From VRUE01 sp033856275 (GTDB taxonomy: Bacteria > Actinomycetota > Thermoleophilia > Solirubrobacterales > 70-9): 64,000 bases of DNA. This document shows positions 1 through 7,676 of the stretch, piece after piece. A program made the translations under genes and the position numbers. Where the stretch lies: positions 1 through 64,000 of the forward strand of contig JAWVFJ010000049.1 in assembly GCA_033856275.1 (NCBI GenBank), read 5' to 3'. Below the pieces are notes generated by a model. The model worked only from the letters and a program-made list of their open reading frames with translations, was not told where the DNA came from and ran no database searches. Position 1 is the first letter of the stretch. Each line of letters starts with the position of its first letter.

Positions 1-41
1 CCGTCGATACGACGGGTAAGTCGCCACAGGAAGTCTCGTAG
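1..41 (+). CDS. C-terminal end of an upstream gene, possibly gcvPA (partial)
   Basis: Reading from base 3 gives about twelve codons ending in a TAG stop whose last base is the G of the gcvPB GTG start (TAGTG). This is the stop-start overlap expected of a translationally coupled upstream gene. In bacteria with a split glycine decarboxylase the gene before gcvPB is usually gcvPA, so this may be its last dozen residues. The stretch is too short to show homology, so the identity is inferred from context only. Confidence 0.35.
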   Translation, partial: VDTTGKSPQEVS

Positions 42-1552
42 TGGCGATGACCGAGACACCAATGCAGCGCGAACGGGCGCAGACGATTTACGAGAAGTCG
101 AAGCCGGGACGGCGCGCAGCTGTCTTGCCCGAGGCCGAAGTGCCGGAGCGGTCGCTCGATGAGCTGATCCCCAGCGAGCTCCTTCGCGCCGCGCCGCCGC
201 GCCTGCCCGAGATCGCCGAGCCGGAGATCGTCCGGCATTACAACCGGCTCTCGCGCCGCAACTTCGACCTCGACACGGGCTTCTATCCGCTCGGTTCCTG
301 CACGATGAAGCACAACCCACGGCTCAACGAGCGGGTCGCGGCGCTGCCGGGTCACGCCCGCCTGCACCCGGCGCAGGATCCCAAGCGCGCCCAGGGGGCG
401 CTGGAGCTGATGTGGCTGCTGCAGGCGTCGCTCAGCGAGATCTGCGGCCTGCCCCACGTCAGCCTGCAGCCTTCCGCCGGCTCCCACGGCGAGTTGGCCG
501 GCCTCTTGCTGACGCGCGCCTACCACGCCGACCGCGGCGAAGAGCGGACCAAGGTGCTCGCTCCCGACACCTCGCACGGGACCAATCCGGCCTCGGTGAC
601 GATGGCCGGCTACGAGGTGGTCAAGGTCGCCACCAACGAACGCGGTGGAGTCGAGATGGACGATCTGCGGGCCAAGATCGACGACCAGGTCGCTTGCCTG
701 ATGCTGACCAACCCCAACACGCTCGGGCTCTTCGACGAGAACATCGCCGAGATCGCCGCGCTGATCCATGGGGCGGGCGGGACGCTCTATTACGACGGCG
801 CCAACCTCAACGCGGTGATGGGCCACTCGCGGCCCGGCGACATGGGCTTCGACATCGTCCACGTCAACCTGCATAAGTCCTTCAGCCAGCCGCACGGAGG
901 AGGCGGGCCCGGTGCCGGCCCAATCGCGGTCTCGGAGCGGATCGAGCCCTTCTTGCCGCGGCCCCAGGTCGTGCGCCGCGAGGGCGACAATGGCGACGGC
1001 CCCAGCTTCGACCTCGACTTCGAGCGGCCCAAGTCGATCGGCCGCCTGCGTGGTTTCCAGGGAAATTTCGGCGTCTTCGTCCGCTCCTACGCCTACATCC
1101 TCAGCCTCGGCGGCGACGGCCTCGCCGAGGCCTCGGAGACCGCGGTGCTGAACGCCAACTATCTCAAGGTGCGCCTGGCCGAAGGCCATGCCGGCAAGCG
1201 CCTGCCGGTCGCCTTCGACCGCCACTGCATGCACGAGTTCGTCCTCTCCGGCAAGCCGATGAAGAAGGAGTTGGGCCTGGCCACGCTCGACCTGGCCAAG
1301 CGCCTGCTCGACTTCGGTTTTCATCCCCCGACCGTCTACTTCCCCCTGCTGGTCGAGGAGGCGCTGATGATCGAGCCGACCGAGACCGAGACCAAGGAGA
1401 GCCTCGACGCCTTCGCCGAGGCGATCGAGGCGATCCTCGCCGAGGCCGAGTCCGACCCTGAGCTCGCCAAGCAGGCTCCCTACACGACCCCCGTTCGTCG
1501 TCTCGACGAGGTCAAGGCGACCCGCAAGCCAGTCGTTCGCCAGTCGCTCTAG
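41..1552 (+). CDS. gcvPB: Glycine dehydrogenase (decarboxylating) subunit 2
   Basis: PLP-dependent P-protein beta subunit of the cytoplasmic glycine cleavage system. With GcvPA it decarboxylates glycine and passes the aminomethyl group to lipoyl-GcvH. The 503 residues match the usual length of the split-type subunit. The GSCTMKHNPR motif lies near residue 86 and the PLP lysine is K279 in VNLHKSFSQPHGGGGPG, which is diagnostic of P-protein. The GTG at 41 has GGAAG at 29-33 with a 7-base spacer; ATG 47 is an alternative. The start overlaps the stop of the preceding reading frame, so it is probably the last gene of a gcv operon that begins outside the window. It converges on the NHEJ pair. Confidence 0.96.
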   Translation: MAMTETPMQRERAQTIYEKSKPGRRAAVLPEAEVPERSLDELIPSELLRAAPPRLPEIAEPEIVRHYNRLSRRNFDLDTGFYPLGSCTMKHNPRLNERVAALPGHARLHPAQDPKRAQGALELMWLLQASLSEICGLPHVSLQPSAGSHGELAGLLLTRAYHADRGEERTKVLAPDTSHGTNPASVTMAGYEVVKVATNERGGVEMDDLRAKIDDQVACLMLTNPNTLGLFDENIAEIAALIHGAGGTLYYDGANLNAVMGHSRPGDMGFDIVHVNLHKSFSQPHGGGGPGAGPIAVSERIEPFLPRPQVVRREGDNGDGPSFDLDFERPKSIGRLRGFQGNFGVFVRSYAYILSLGGDGLAEASETAVLNANYLKVRLAEGHAGKRLPVAFDRHCMHEFVLSGKPMKKELGLATLDLAKRLLDFGFHPPTVYFPLLVEEALMIEPTETETKESLDAFAEAIEAILAEAESDPELAKQAPYTTPVRRLDEVKATRKPVVRQSL

Positions 1553-1561
1553 CGAAAGCGG

Positions 1562-2479
1562 CTAAAGCTCCGGCAGCTTTTGCTGCAGTTCCAGCACCGG
1601 GGCGAAAAGATCGCCGTGCTTCTCGATTCGCTTCAGTACGTCACCGGCCTCGAAGACGAGTGAGTCGGCGTCCTCCTTTTCGACTGCCCGTTCCACCTCA
1701 TCCCAGGTAACGGGCGTCGAGACGGTGGGCTGCTCGCGGGCGCGCAGCGAGTAGACGGCGATCGTCGTCTTGCGACGGTGGTTCTGCGACCAGTCGACGA
1801 AGACCTTGCCTTTGCGTTCGACCTTCTTCATTTTCGAGACGACCTCTTTCGGGGTCTGCTTCTCGAGCAGCTGGGCGATCGCGCGGGCCAACGGTTTGGT
1901 CTCCTCGTAGGTGACCTTGGCGTCATTGAGCGGCACGTAGATCTGCAGGCCCTTCGATCCGGACGTCTTCGGGAAGCACTCGACGCCGAAGTGGCCGAAC
2001 AGCTCGCGCAGGCGCAGGCCGACGCGGCAACAGGCGAGCACTTCGGCGGGCGGCCCCGGGTCGAGGTCGAAGGCGAGCACGGTCGGGCAATCCGGCTCTT
2101 TGGCCAGCGAGAGCGAGGGGTGCAGCTCGATCGCGGCGAGCTGTGCCATCCAGACCAGCGTGGCGCGGTCTTCGCAGACGCAGAAGTCGATCACGCCGGC
2201 GTGCGGCCCGGCTTCGACCGCCGCCGTCTTCACCCAGTCCGGCCGGTGCTTGGGACAGCGCTTCTCGAAGAAGGCCGCGTCGCTGTCGTCGACGCCCTCG
2301 GGAAAGCGCCGCAACGTCAACGCCCGCCCTTTCAGGTGGGGGACGATCGCCGGCGCCACCTTGGCGTAATAGTCGACCACCTCGCCCTTGCTGAATCCGG
2401 CTTTGGGATAGAGGATCTTGTCGAGGTTGGTGAGCTTCAGCTCACGACCGTCGACCTCGACCTGCTGGCTCGTCGCCAC
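1562..2479 (-). CDS. ligD: LigD-type DNA polymerase/primase domain protein (NHEJ)
   Basis: Stand-alone archaeo-eukaryotic primase-type polymerase (PolDom) of bacterial non-homologous end joining. It fills in or adds nucleotides, preferably ribonucleotides, at DNA ends. The 305 residues cover only the polymerase domain. The metal-binding DLD is at residues 138-140 (AFDLDPGPP), the nucleotide-binding SGSKG at 173-177 (KTSGSKGLQIYVPL), and the family motif NLDKILYPKAGFSKGEVVDYY near the N terminus. No ligase or phosphoesterase domain is fused, so an ATP-dependent ligase must be encoded elsewhere. The GTG start lies 3 bases after the ku stop, so the two are cotranscribed. Confidence 0.94.
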   Translation of the reverse strand: MATSQQVEVDGRELKLTNLDKILYPKAGFSKGEVVDYYAKVAPAIVPHLKGRALTLRRFPEGVDDSDAAFFEKRCPKHRPDWVKTAAVEAGPHAGVIDFCVCEDRATLVWMAQLAAIELHPSLSLAKEPDCPTVLAFDLDPGPPAEVLACCRVGLRLRELFGHFGVECFPKTSGSKGLQIYVPLNDAKVTYEETKPLARAIAQLLEKQTPKEVVSKMKKVERKGKVFVDWSQNHRRKTTIAVYSLRAREQPTVSTPVTWDEVERAVEKEDADSLVFEAGDVLKRIEKHGDLFAPVLELQQKLPEL

Positions 2480-2482
2480 GGC

Positions 2483-3394
2483 CTATTTGGAGGACTTGAC
2501 CTTGGCGCGCGAGCCTGTTTTTTTCTTGGCGCTGGTCTTCGCGGCGGGTTTTTTCGCTTTTGCCTGGCGTTTCTTCGCAACGGGTTTCTTGGCGGCCTTG
2601 CCGTCGCCTTTGCCCTGCACCGCGGCGATGCTCTCCTCCAGCGCCGCCATCAGGTCGGGCGCCTTGGTCGGCTCGCGCTCCTCCTGCGGGGCGGCCATGA
2701 CCTCCTCGCCGGATGCCTTGCGTTCGATCATCGAGAGCAGCTCCTCGCGGTACTCGTCGCGGTAGGCACCCGGATCGAAGCTGCGGGTCAGCGAGTCGAT
2801 CAGCTGCTCGGCCATCTCGACCTCGCGCTTGGCGACTTTCGGCTTGCCCTCCGGCAGCACGTCGTCGAGATCCGATGGGGGCACGACCTCGTCGGCGAAG
2901 CGCATTGTGGTCAGGGTCAGCACCCCATCGCTGGCCCGGATCGCCGCCAGGTGCTCCTTGTTGCGGAAGACGAAGCGGGCGATCGCCACCTTGCCCGATT
3001 CTTCCATCGCCCGCGCCAGCAGAGCGTAGGCCCTCTCGGCCCCGTCAGCCGGGCCCAGGTAATAGGGGCTGTCGAAGTAGATCGGATCGATCTCGGCGAT
3101 GTCGACGAAGTCCTGCACTTCGATCGCCCGCGTCTTTTTCGGGTCCAGCGAGGCCAGCTCGTCCTTGCTCAACGGCACGTAGCGATCGGGCGAGATCTCG
3201 AAGGCCTTGACGATCTTCTCGTAGGGGACCTCTTCGTCGGTCCCTTCGGCGACGCGGCGGTGGCGGATGCGGACGCCGTCGGACTCGCGGATCTCGCGCA
3301 GCGAGATGCCGCGGCGGGCCACCGCGCTGTACAGCTTCACCGGCACGTTGAGCAGCCCGAAACTGATCGAGCCGCTCCAGATCGCTCTAGCCAT
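2483..3394 (-). CDS. ku: Non-homologous end joining protein Ku
   Basis: Homodimeric DNA-end-binding protein that recruits the LigD polymerase and ligase to double-strand breaks. It starts with the family hallmark MARAIWSGSISFGLLNVPVK, followed by the Ku beta-barrel core to about residue 240 (with DFVDIAEIDPIYFDSPYYL and RFVFRNKEHLAAI). The last 45 or so residues are a lysine/alanine-rich tail typical of actinobacterial Ku, which promotes DNA binding. The ATG start is supported by homology. It is the first gene of the ku-ligD pair and is divergent from the fetA-like gene. Confidence 0.96.
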   Translation of the reverse strand: MARAIWSGSISFGLLNVPVKLYSAVARRGISLREIRESDGVRIRHRRVAEGTDEEVPYEKIVKAFEISPDRYVPLSKDELASLDPKKTRAIEVQDFVDIAEIDPIYFDSPYYLGPADGAERAYALLARAMEESGKVAIARFVFRNKEHLAAIRASDGVLTLTTMRFADEVVPPSDLDDVLPEGKPKVAKREVEMAEQLIDSLTRSFDPGAYRDEYREELLSMIERKASGEEVMAAPQEEREPTKAPDLMAALEESIAAVQGKGDGKAAKKPVAKKRQAKAKKPAAKTSAKKKTGSRAKVKSSK

Positions 3395-3453
3395 CGCCGT
3401 TCACCTACCCCGATTCTTCCAGCCGATCACCGCAGCCCGCAAACCGGGCTCTT

Positions 3454-3479
3454 GCGCGGGAGGCATCTTGCGCCCGCGC
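3454..3479 (+). other. GC-rich stem-loop in the fetA leader
   Basis: GCGCGGG (3454-3460) and CCCGCGC (3473-3479) form a perfect 7-bp stem with a 12-base loop, 17 bases before the fetA start codon and inside the divergent ku/fetA intergenic region. It could be a translational leader or chance. No known riboswitch fold is apparent. Confidence 0.35.
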
Positions 3480-3496
3480 GGTGGGATCATCTGCCG

Positions 3497-4153
3497 GTGC
3501 TGTTCGAGTTGAGCGAGGTCAGCCTGACCCGCGGCGATCGCCGCGTCCTCGACTCGGTCAGCGCCGAGATCCCCGCGGGGGTGACGGCGATAGTCGGACC
3601 CTCGGGCGCCGGCAAGTCGACGTTGCTGCGCCTGCTCAATCGGCTGGTGGACCCAGACACCGGGACGATCTCCTATCGGGACAAACCGCTCGAGGAGTAC
3701 GAACCGCTGGCCCTCCGCCGTGAGGTCTCGTTGGTGCCGCAGCTGCCGGCGCTGCTGGAGGGGACGGTCGAGTCAAACCTTCGTTACGCCGCCGGCCTAG
3801 CCGGCAAGGAGCTGGATGCCGAGCGCTGCCTGCGCCTCGCCGGCCTCGAACCCGGCTTTGCCGCGCGCGACGTCGCCAAGCTCTCGGTTGGTGAGCAACA
3901 GCGGGCGATGTTGGCACGAGCGCTGGCCCAGGCGCCGGCCGCCCTGCTGCTCGACGAGCCGACCTCGGCCCTTGACCACGCGGCTCGCGATGCGATCGAG
4001 GCCACCCTCATCGAGCTGCGCCGCGAGCTCGATATCTCCATCGTTCTCGTCAGCCACGACCCGGAGCAGGCGCGGCGGCTGGGCGACTGGGTGGTGCGGC
4101 TCGAGGACGGCAGGGCAATCGAGGCCGGTCCGATCGAGGAGGTGCTGGCTTGA
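3497..4153 (+). CDS. fetA: ABC transporter ATPase, FetA-like (putative iron/metal exporter)
   Basis: ATP-binding subunit paired with the FetB-like permease directly downstream; in E. coli FetAB exports iron. The protein is 218 residues, with Walker A GPSGAGKST at 34-42, a non-canonical signature LSVGE at 129-133 (usually LSGGQ), Walker B with ALLLDEPTSALD at 149-160, and the switch histidine in LVSHDPEQ. The reading frame stays open far upstream, but homology begins at the GTG at 3497 (LFELSEVSL), so that start was chosen. The stop overlaps the next start as TTGA. The substrate cannot be read from sequence; iron export rests on the partner's family. Confidence 0.87.
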   Translation: MLFELSEVSLTRGDRRVLDSVSAEIPAGVTAIVGPSGAGKSTLLRLLNRLVDPDTGTISYRDKPLEEYEPLALRREVSLVPQLPALLEGTVESNLRYAAGLAGKELDAERCLRLAGLEPGFAARDVAKLSVGEQQRAMLARALAQAPAALLLDEPTSALDHAARDAIEATLIELRRELDISIVLVSHDPEQARRLGDWVVRLEDGRAIEAGPIEEVLA

Positions 4154-4923
4154 GTACCTCGATTCACCTCAACCCGGGGCAGGTCGTGGCCTCGCTTGCC
4201 TTGGTTGCGCTTGCCGCGGCGATCTCCTACTGGCGCAAGGCCGACCTCGAGCGCGACATCGGCATCGCCACCGTGCGCTCCTTCGTCCAGCTGACCGCGA
4301 TCGGCTACGCGATCAAGCTGATCTTCGAAGCCGACACGCTCTGGCTCGTCTTCGGCCTGCTGGCGGTGATGGTCGTCTTCGGGGCGCTCACCGCCCGCAG
4401 CCGGGCGAAGAAGGTCCCCGGTGCCTTCTGGCCGCTGCTGATCGCGCTGGCGGTTGCGGGCGCCACCACACTCGGGCTCGTCGTCGCCCTCGGCGTCTTC
4501 GAAGCGACCGCGCGCTACCTCGTCCCAGTCGGCGGCATGGTGATCGGCAACGCGATGACCGCCTCGGCGGTGGCGCTCAACCGGCTCGGCGACGAGATGG
4601 CGGACTCGCGTGCCAAGATCGAGGCGACCCTGGCGCTCGGCGCCACCGCCCAGGAGGCCGCGGCTCCCTTCGTCCGCCGCGCCCTGCGCTCGGGGATGAT
4701 CACCTTGGTCGACTCGACCAAGACCACTGGCGTAATTTTCTTCCCCGGCACGATGGTCGGCATGTTGCTCGCTGGCGCCAACCCGACCGATGCCGTCCGC
4801 CTGCAGCTGATCCTCCTCTACGTCCTACTCGGCAGCGTCGCGATCGCCGGCCTGGTCGCCACTGCGCTTGCCTATCGCAACTTCTTCACCCCGGCGCAGC
4901 AGTTGCGCGAGCCGGGCTCCTGA
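4150..4923 (+). CDS. fetB: ABC transporter permease, FetB/UPF0014 family
   Basis: Integral membrane subunit of the FetAB-type exporter (TIGR00245-like family). It has 257 residues with about seven hydrophobic segments (for example VVASLALVALAAAISYW, LWLVFGLLAVMVVFGAL and LILLYVLLGSVAIAGLVATA). The family core VPVGGMVIGNAMTASAVALN and the segment MITLVDSTKTTGVIFFPGTM are present and strongly diagnostic. The TTG start overlaps the fetA stop by 4 bases (TTGA), showing translational coupling. It ends just before a family C repeat in a convergent gap. Iron as substrate is inferred from the E. coli homologue. Confidence 0.91.
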   Translation: MSTSIHLNPGQVVASLALVALAAAISYWRKADLERDIGIATVRSFVQLTAIGYAIKLIFEADTLWLVFGLLAVMVVFGALTARSRAKKVPGAFWPLLIALAVAGATTLGLVVALGVFEATARYLVPVGGMVIGNAMTASAVALNRLGDEMADSRAKIEATLALGATAQEAAAPFVRRALRSGMITLVDSTKTTGVIFFPGTMVGMLLAGANPTDAVRLQLILLYVLLGSVAIAGLVATALAYRNFFTPAQQLREPGS

Positions 4924-4937
4924 CACGGTGCGGTGCG

Positions 4938-4990
4938 GCGTCCTCAGTCGCTTGTGTGCAGAAGCACACGGCGCTCCCTGCGTCCTTGCC
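4938..4990 (+). repeat. Dispersed repeat family C, copy 1
   Basis: A 53-base unit that recurs without gaps at 21106-21158 with about 43 of 53 identical bases. Both ends carry the direct heptamer GCGTCCT. The centre of this copy holds a perfect hairpin, GTGTGC-agaa-GCACAC. It lies between the convergent fetB and beta-propeller genes, so a terminator role is plausible. Confidence 0.7.
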
Positions 4991-5025
4991 CCGCTTGTTC
5001 AGGCGCCCGGCTCGTTCGAGGGCGG

Positions 5026-6228
5026 CTAGCAGCACCAGCCCTCGACACGTGGGAAGGTCGCTCGCCTGGCGTTGCCGGGCGCGAAGACGGCAGCGATGTC
5101 GCCGATCGCTCGCAGGCGGGCACCGCCTTCGGTTGGGACGAACAGCCACTGGTCTGCGGCGGGCCAGGAGAGCAGGAGGCGGCGGCCGTCCGGTGACCAG
5201 GCGAGTTGGGTGAGATGGCCGGAGACGCCGAAGAGGCGACGGACCGGGCCGCCGACCGGGTCGATCAGCAGGGCTTCGCTGCGCGGTGGGCCGGGACCTG
5301 GCGAGCGGTCCAGCAAGACCGCGATCGTGCGCCCATGTGGTGAGAAGGCGGCAGCCCGGACCGCTCCCGCGGCCGGGAGCGGAATGCGCCTCGCAGCGCC
5401 GAGCTGGAGGCTACTGGCAAGCTTGCCCATCCGTATGCCCCGAAGCCAGAGATCTCGTCTGGAGAATTCAATGAGCCTGTGGCCGTTCGCGCTCCAGTCC
5501 AGTCCGACGATTCCCGGCGAGGCACCGGCGGCATCCATCGTCCGCGCGGTGTCGGTTTCGGTGACCACGATCCGCCGCTCGCCGTCAACGTAGGCCAGCA
5601 GGTGGAGGCCGGGCGGGAACCAGGCGGGTGGTACCGCGGGGCTTGCCGGTCCGACCAGCGCGTCCCCGGTCCCATCGGCCCTCACCACTCGCAGCGACCC
5701 TCCAGCGCGGTAGGCGATGCGGAAGCCGGAAGGTGACCAGCGCGGATCGCTGATCCGACCGCTCGCCGAGATCGACCAGCGTGGCGTCCCGTCCGGCTCG
5801 ATCGCGCTCAGCGTCCGTTCCGACGCGGCGGCGACAAAGAGGCCGTGTGGCGACCAACTCGCTTCTGGGTAACGCCCGAGCAGGCGCCGCGAGCCATCTG
5901 CCTGCACCACCCAGGGCCCGCGCGGCGACTGGACGAGCAGCTTGCCCCCGCCGGGGATCTCGGTCAGTGCCGGCTCGGCGTGGCGCACACCGGCGGTGAA
6001 GACGTCGTCGATCCAGCTCCGGACGGCAGCGCCGGCCGGGGTGAGCAGCAGGGCGGCGAGCAGGGCCGCGACGGCTAGCGCCACGGCAAGGCGTGGCAGC
6101 ACCGGCCTGTCCGGGGGCCGCCACTCCGCATAGGCCTGCTTGACCAGAGCGAGTCCGCGCCGTTCGGCCTCGGCGGCCTCGGCCAGAGGCTCTTCGCGGA
6201 GCAGATCGCGCAGCCGGTCCTCGCTCAT
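5026..6228 (-). CDS. Membrane-anchored beta-propeller protein, putative anti-sigma factor/sensor
   Basis: 400 residues: a charged cytoplasmic N terminus (1-44), one transmembrane helix at about 45-67 (LAVALAVAALLAALLLTPAG), then an extracytoplasmic region with repeated TolB/PD40-type blades (ASWSPHG, PRWSPSG, LDWSANG, AAFSPHG, LAWSPDG) ending in a Cys-Cys tail. It is translationally coupled to the ECF sigma gene by a 4-base overlap, which is the arrangement of a sigma/anti-sigma pair. The short N-terminal domain is therefore inferred to bind the sigma factor while the propeller senses an envelope signal. No zinc-binding anti-sigma HxxxCxxC motif is seen. It could instead be only a regulon member. 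Confidence 0.72.
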   Translation of the reverse strand: MSEDRLRDLLREEPLAEAAEAERRGLALVKQAYAEWRPPDRPVLPRLAVALAVAALLAALLLTPAGAAVRSWIDDVFTAGVRHAEPALTEIPGGGKLLVQSPRGPWVVQADGSRRLLGRYPEASWSPHGLFVAAASERTLSAIEPDGTPRWSISASGRISDPRWSPSGFRIAYRAGGSLRVVRADGTGDALVGPASPAVPPAWFPPGLHLLAYVDGERRIVVTETDTARTMDAAGASPGIVGLDWSANGHRLIEFSRRDLWLRGIRMGKLASSLQLGAARRIPLPAAGAVRAAAFSPHGRTIAVLLDRSPGPGPPRSEALLIDPVGGPVRRLFGVSGHLTQLAWSPDGRRLLLSWPAADQWLFVPTEGGARLRAIGDIAAVFAPGNARRATFPRVEGWCC

Positions 6229-6794
6229 CCCTTCACCTCGATCAGGTCGCGCAACTGGTCCAGGCCGCGGCGCAGGCGCGAGTTGACGGTGCCGCGGGGC
6301 AGTTCGAGCATCCGCGCGATCTCACCCGGGGTGTACTCGAGCAGGTGGCGAAGGACGACGACGGCGCGCTGCTCCGGCGGCAGTTGGGCAAGCGCGGGCA
6401 TCAGCTCTCCGCCGATCGCCTCCGCGGGCGCCGCGACTTCCGGGTGCTTGGCCGGGTCTCCGGCGCTGCGCCGCAGCGCTTCACGCCGCCCCCAGTCAAT
6501 CGCCCGGTTGATGACGATCCGGTGCAGCCAGGGGCCGAACGGCCGGCGACGATCGAAGCGGTCGAGGCTGTCGATCGCGGCAAGGAAGGCGTCCTGGGCG
6601 ATGTCCTCGGCTGCCCCGGCATCGTGGACGACGAGGTAGGCGGCGCGGTGGGCGCGCCGCCAGTGCTCGGAGTAGAGATCGGTGAGCGCTTGCTGGGAGC
6701 CCCGCTGGGCTTCGCGGACGAGCCGCCGTTCCGTGCGTCGTGACGGTGGGTCCTGCCAAGCGGCCGCATCGGCCGCGCTGCTTTCAGTCTCCAA
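6225..6794 (-). CDS. ECF-family RNA polymerase sigma factor
   Basis: 189-residue sigma-70 family extracytoplasmic function factor. Region 2 (roughly 35-105) includes DIAQDAFLAAIDSLDRF and the promoter-melting segment PFGPWLHRIVINRAID. Region 4 (roughly 125-180) has LPPEQRAVVVLRHLLEYTPG and the helix-turn-helix EIARMLELPRGTVNSRLRRG. There is no C-terminal extension. It sits 3 bases after the M14 carboxypeptidase stop and overlaps the membrane beta-propeller gene by 4 bases. The operon context suggests an envelope-stress regulator held by that downstream protein. Its target promoters are not identified here. Confidence 0.93.
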   Translation of the reverse strand: METESSAADAAAWQDPPSRRTERRLVREAQRGSQQALTDLYSEHWRRAHRAAYLVVHDAGAAEDIAQDAFLAAIDSLDRFDRRRPFGPWLHRIVINRAIDWGRREALRRSAGDPAKHPEVAAPAEAIGGELMPALAQLPPEQRAVVVLRHLLEYTPGEIARMLELPRGTVNSRLRRGLDQLRDLIEVKG

Positions 6795-6797
6795 CCT

Positions 6798-7676
6798 TCA
6801 CCTCTTCCGCGAGACGCCATCTTCGCCCACTTCCCGCCCGAGGCGTACGACTGCACTTGAAAGGCGCTTCACCGAGCCGTCCGATAGCGGCCCACGCGGA
6901 AACTCGACCACGAACGAGCTGCTGCCAGGAAACCGGTGGTTCTGCCAGTTGGGTGCCGTGCCGGCGAGCCAGGGCAAGCGGTGGAAGGGCAGGCCGGCGA
7001 GCCGGGCAAAGCGCCGCGCCGACGGAACGCTCGGCCCCCAGGCGCGAACCAGGGGCGTGCTCCCCGTCCACTGGTGGAACCAGATCGTCTCCTTGGGCTG
7101 CAGCCTGCGCACGATCCTGGCGGCAAGCCGCGTTTCGGGCTCCGAGAACGGATGCGGTCCCGAGTACTGCGGATCGCCGCGATCGCCAATTCGCTTCCAG
7201 CCCGAGGGGAAGTTTCGGTTGAGGTCGACGCCCCTCCCGTTCAGGCGGGTTCCCAGCGCTGTGCCGTCGGGGTTGAGGTTGTGGACCAGATAGACGTTGG
7301 CGTGCGCATCCGGACAGCCGCCGTTGCCGAGCGGCTCGATCCGGTTGGCGGCGCACTCGTCGCCGTGGATGCAGCCGAAGACCAGCACGCCGGCGAGGGC
7401 CGGGTCGCCGTACTGGCGAAGCAGGATCGGGAGTCCGCTGGCTGAGCGCCCGGAAATGCCCTCTCTCTCGACCAAATTGCCAGGGAATCGGGGCGTTTGG
7501 GTGAAGGCGAGAAATCCCTTGCCAGGAGCTCGAGGTCCGGTCGCACGATGGGGACGGTTCGAGCCCGTTGCTACCGGAGTCTGCGGCGCGGTGGAGAGCG
7601 ACCGCGCGGTCACGATCAGGAAGGCGCCGCAGATCGCACCGACTCCGGCTGCAGCGAAAAGACGCCCTCGGCTCAC
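6798..7676 (-). CDS. Secreted M14-family zinc carboxypeptidase (MpaA-like)
   Basis: 292 residues with an N-terminal signal or anchor helix (LFAAAGVGAICGAFLIVTA) and a Pro/Arg-rich linker, then an M14 domain. Zinc ligands are H104 and E107 in CIHGDECA and H201 in WFHQW; substrate binding fits RGVDLNRNFP (about 148-157); and the catalytic glutamate is E258 in SFVVEFPRG. These match the compact murein-peptide amidase subgroup, which trims peptidoglycan peptides. It overlaps the upstream beta-propeller gene by 4 bases and precedes the sigma gene by 3, placing cell-wall peptide processing in the ECF operon. The exact substrate is inferred. Confidence 0.88.
   Translation of the reverse strand: MSRGRLFAAAGVGAICGAFLIVTARSLSTAPQTPVATGSNRPHRATGPRAPGKGFLAFTQTPRFPGNLVEREGISGRSASGLPILLRQYGDPALAGVLVFGCIHGDECAANRIEPLGNGGCPDAHANVYLVHNLNPDGTALGTRLNGRGVDLNRNFPSGWKRIGDRGDPQYSGPHPFSEPETRLAARIVRRLQPKETIWFHQWTGSTPLVRAWGPSVPSARRFARLAGLPFHRLPWLAGTAPNWQNHRFPGSSSFVVEFPRGPLSDGSVKRLSSAVVRLGREVGEDGVSRKR

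Noticed and set aside
1778..3496. Long plus-strand open frame antisense to ligD and ku
   Set aside because: High-GC shadow frame. Ku and LigD are unmistakable on the minus strand; only the part from 3497 (fetA) is real.
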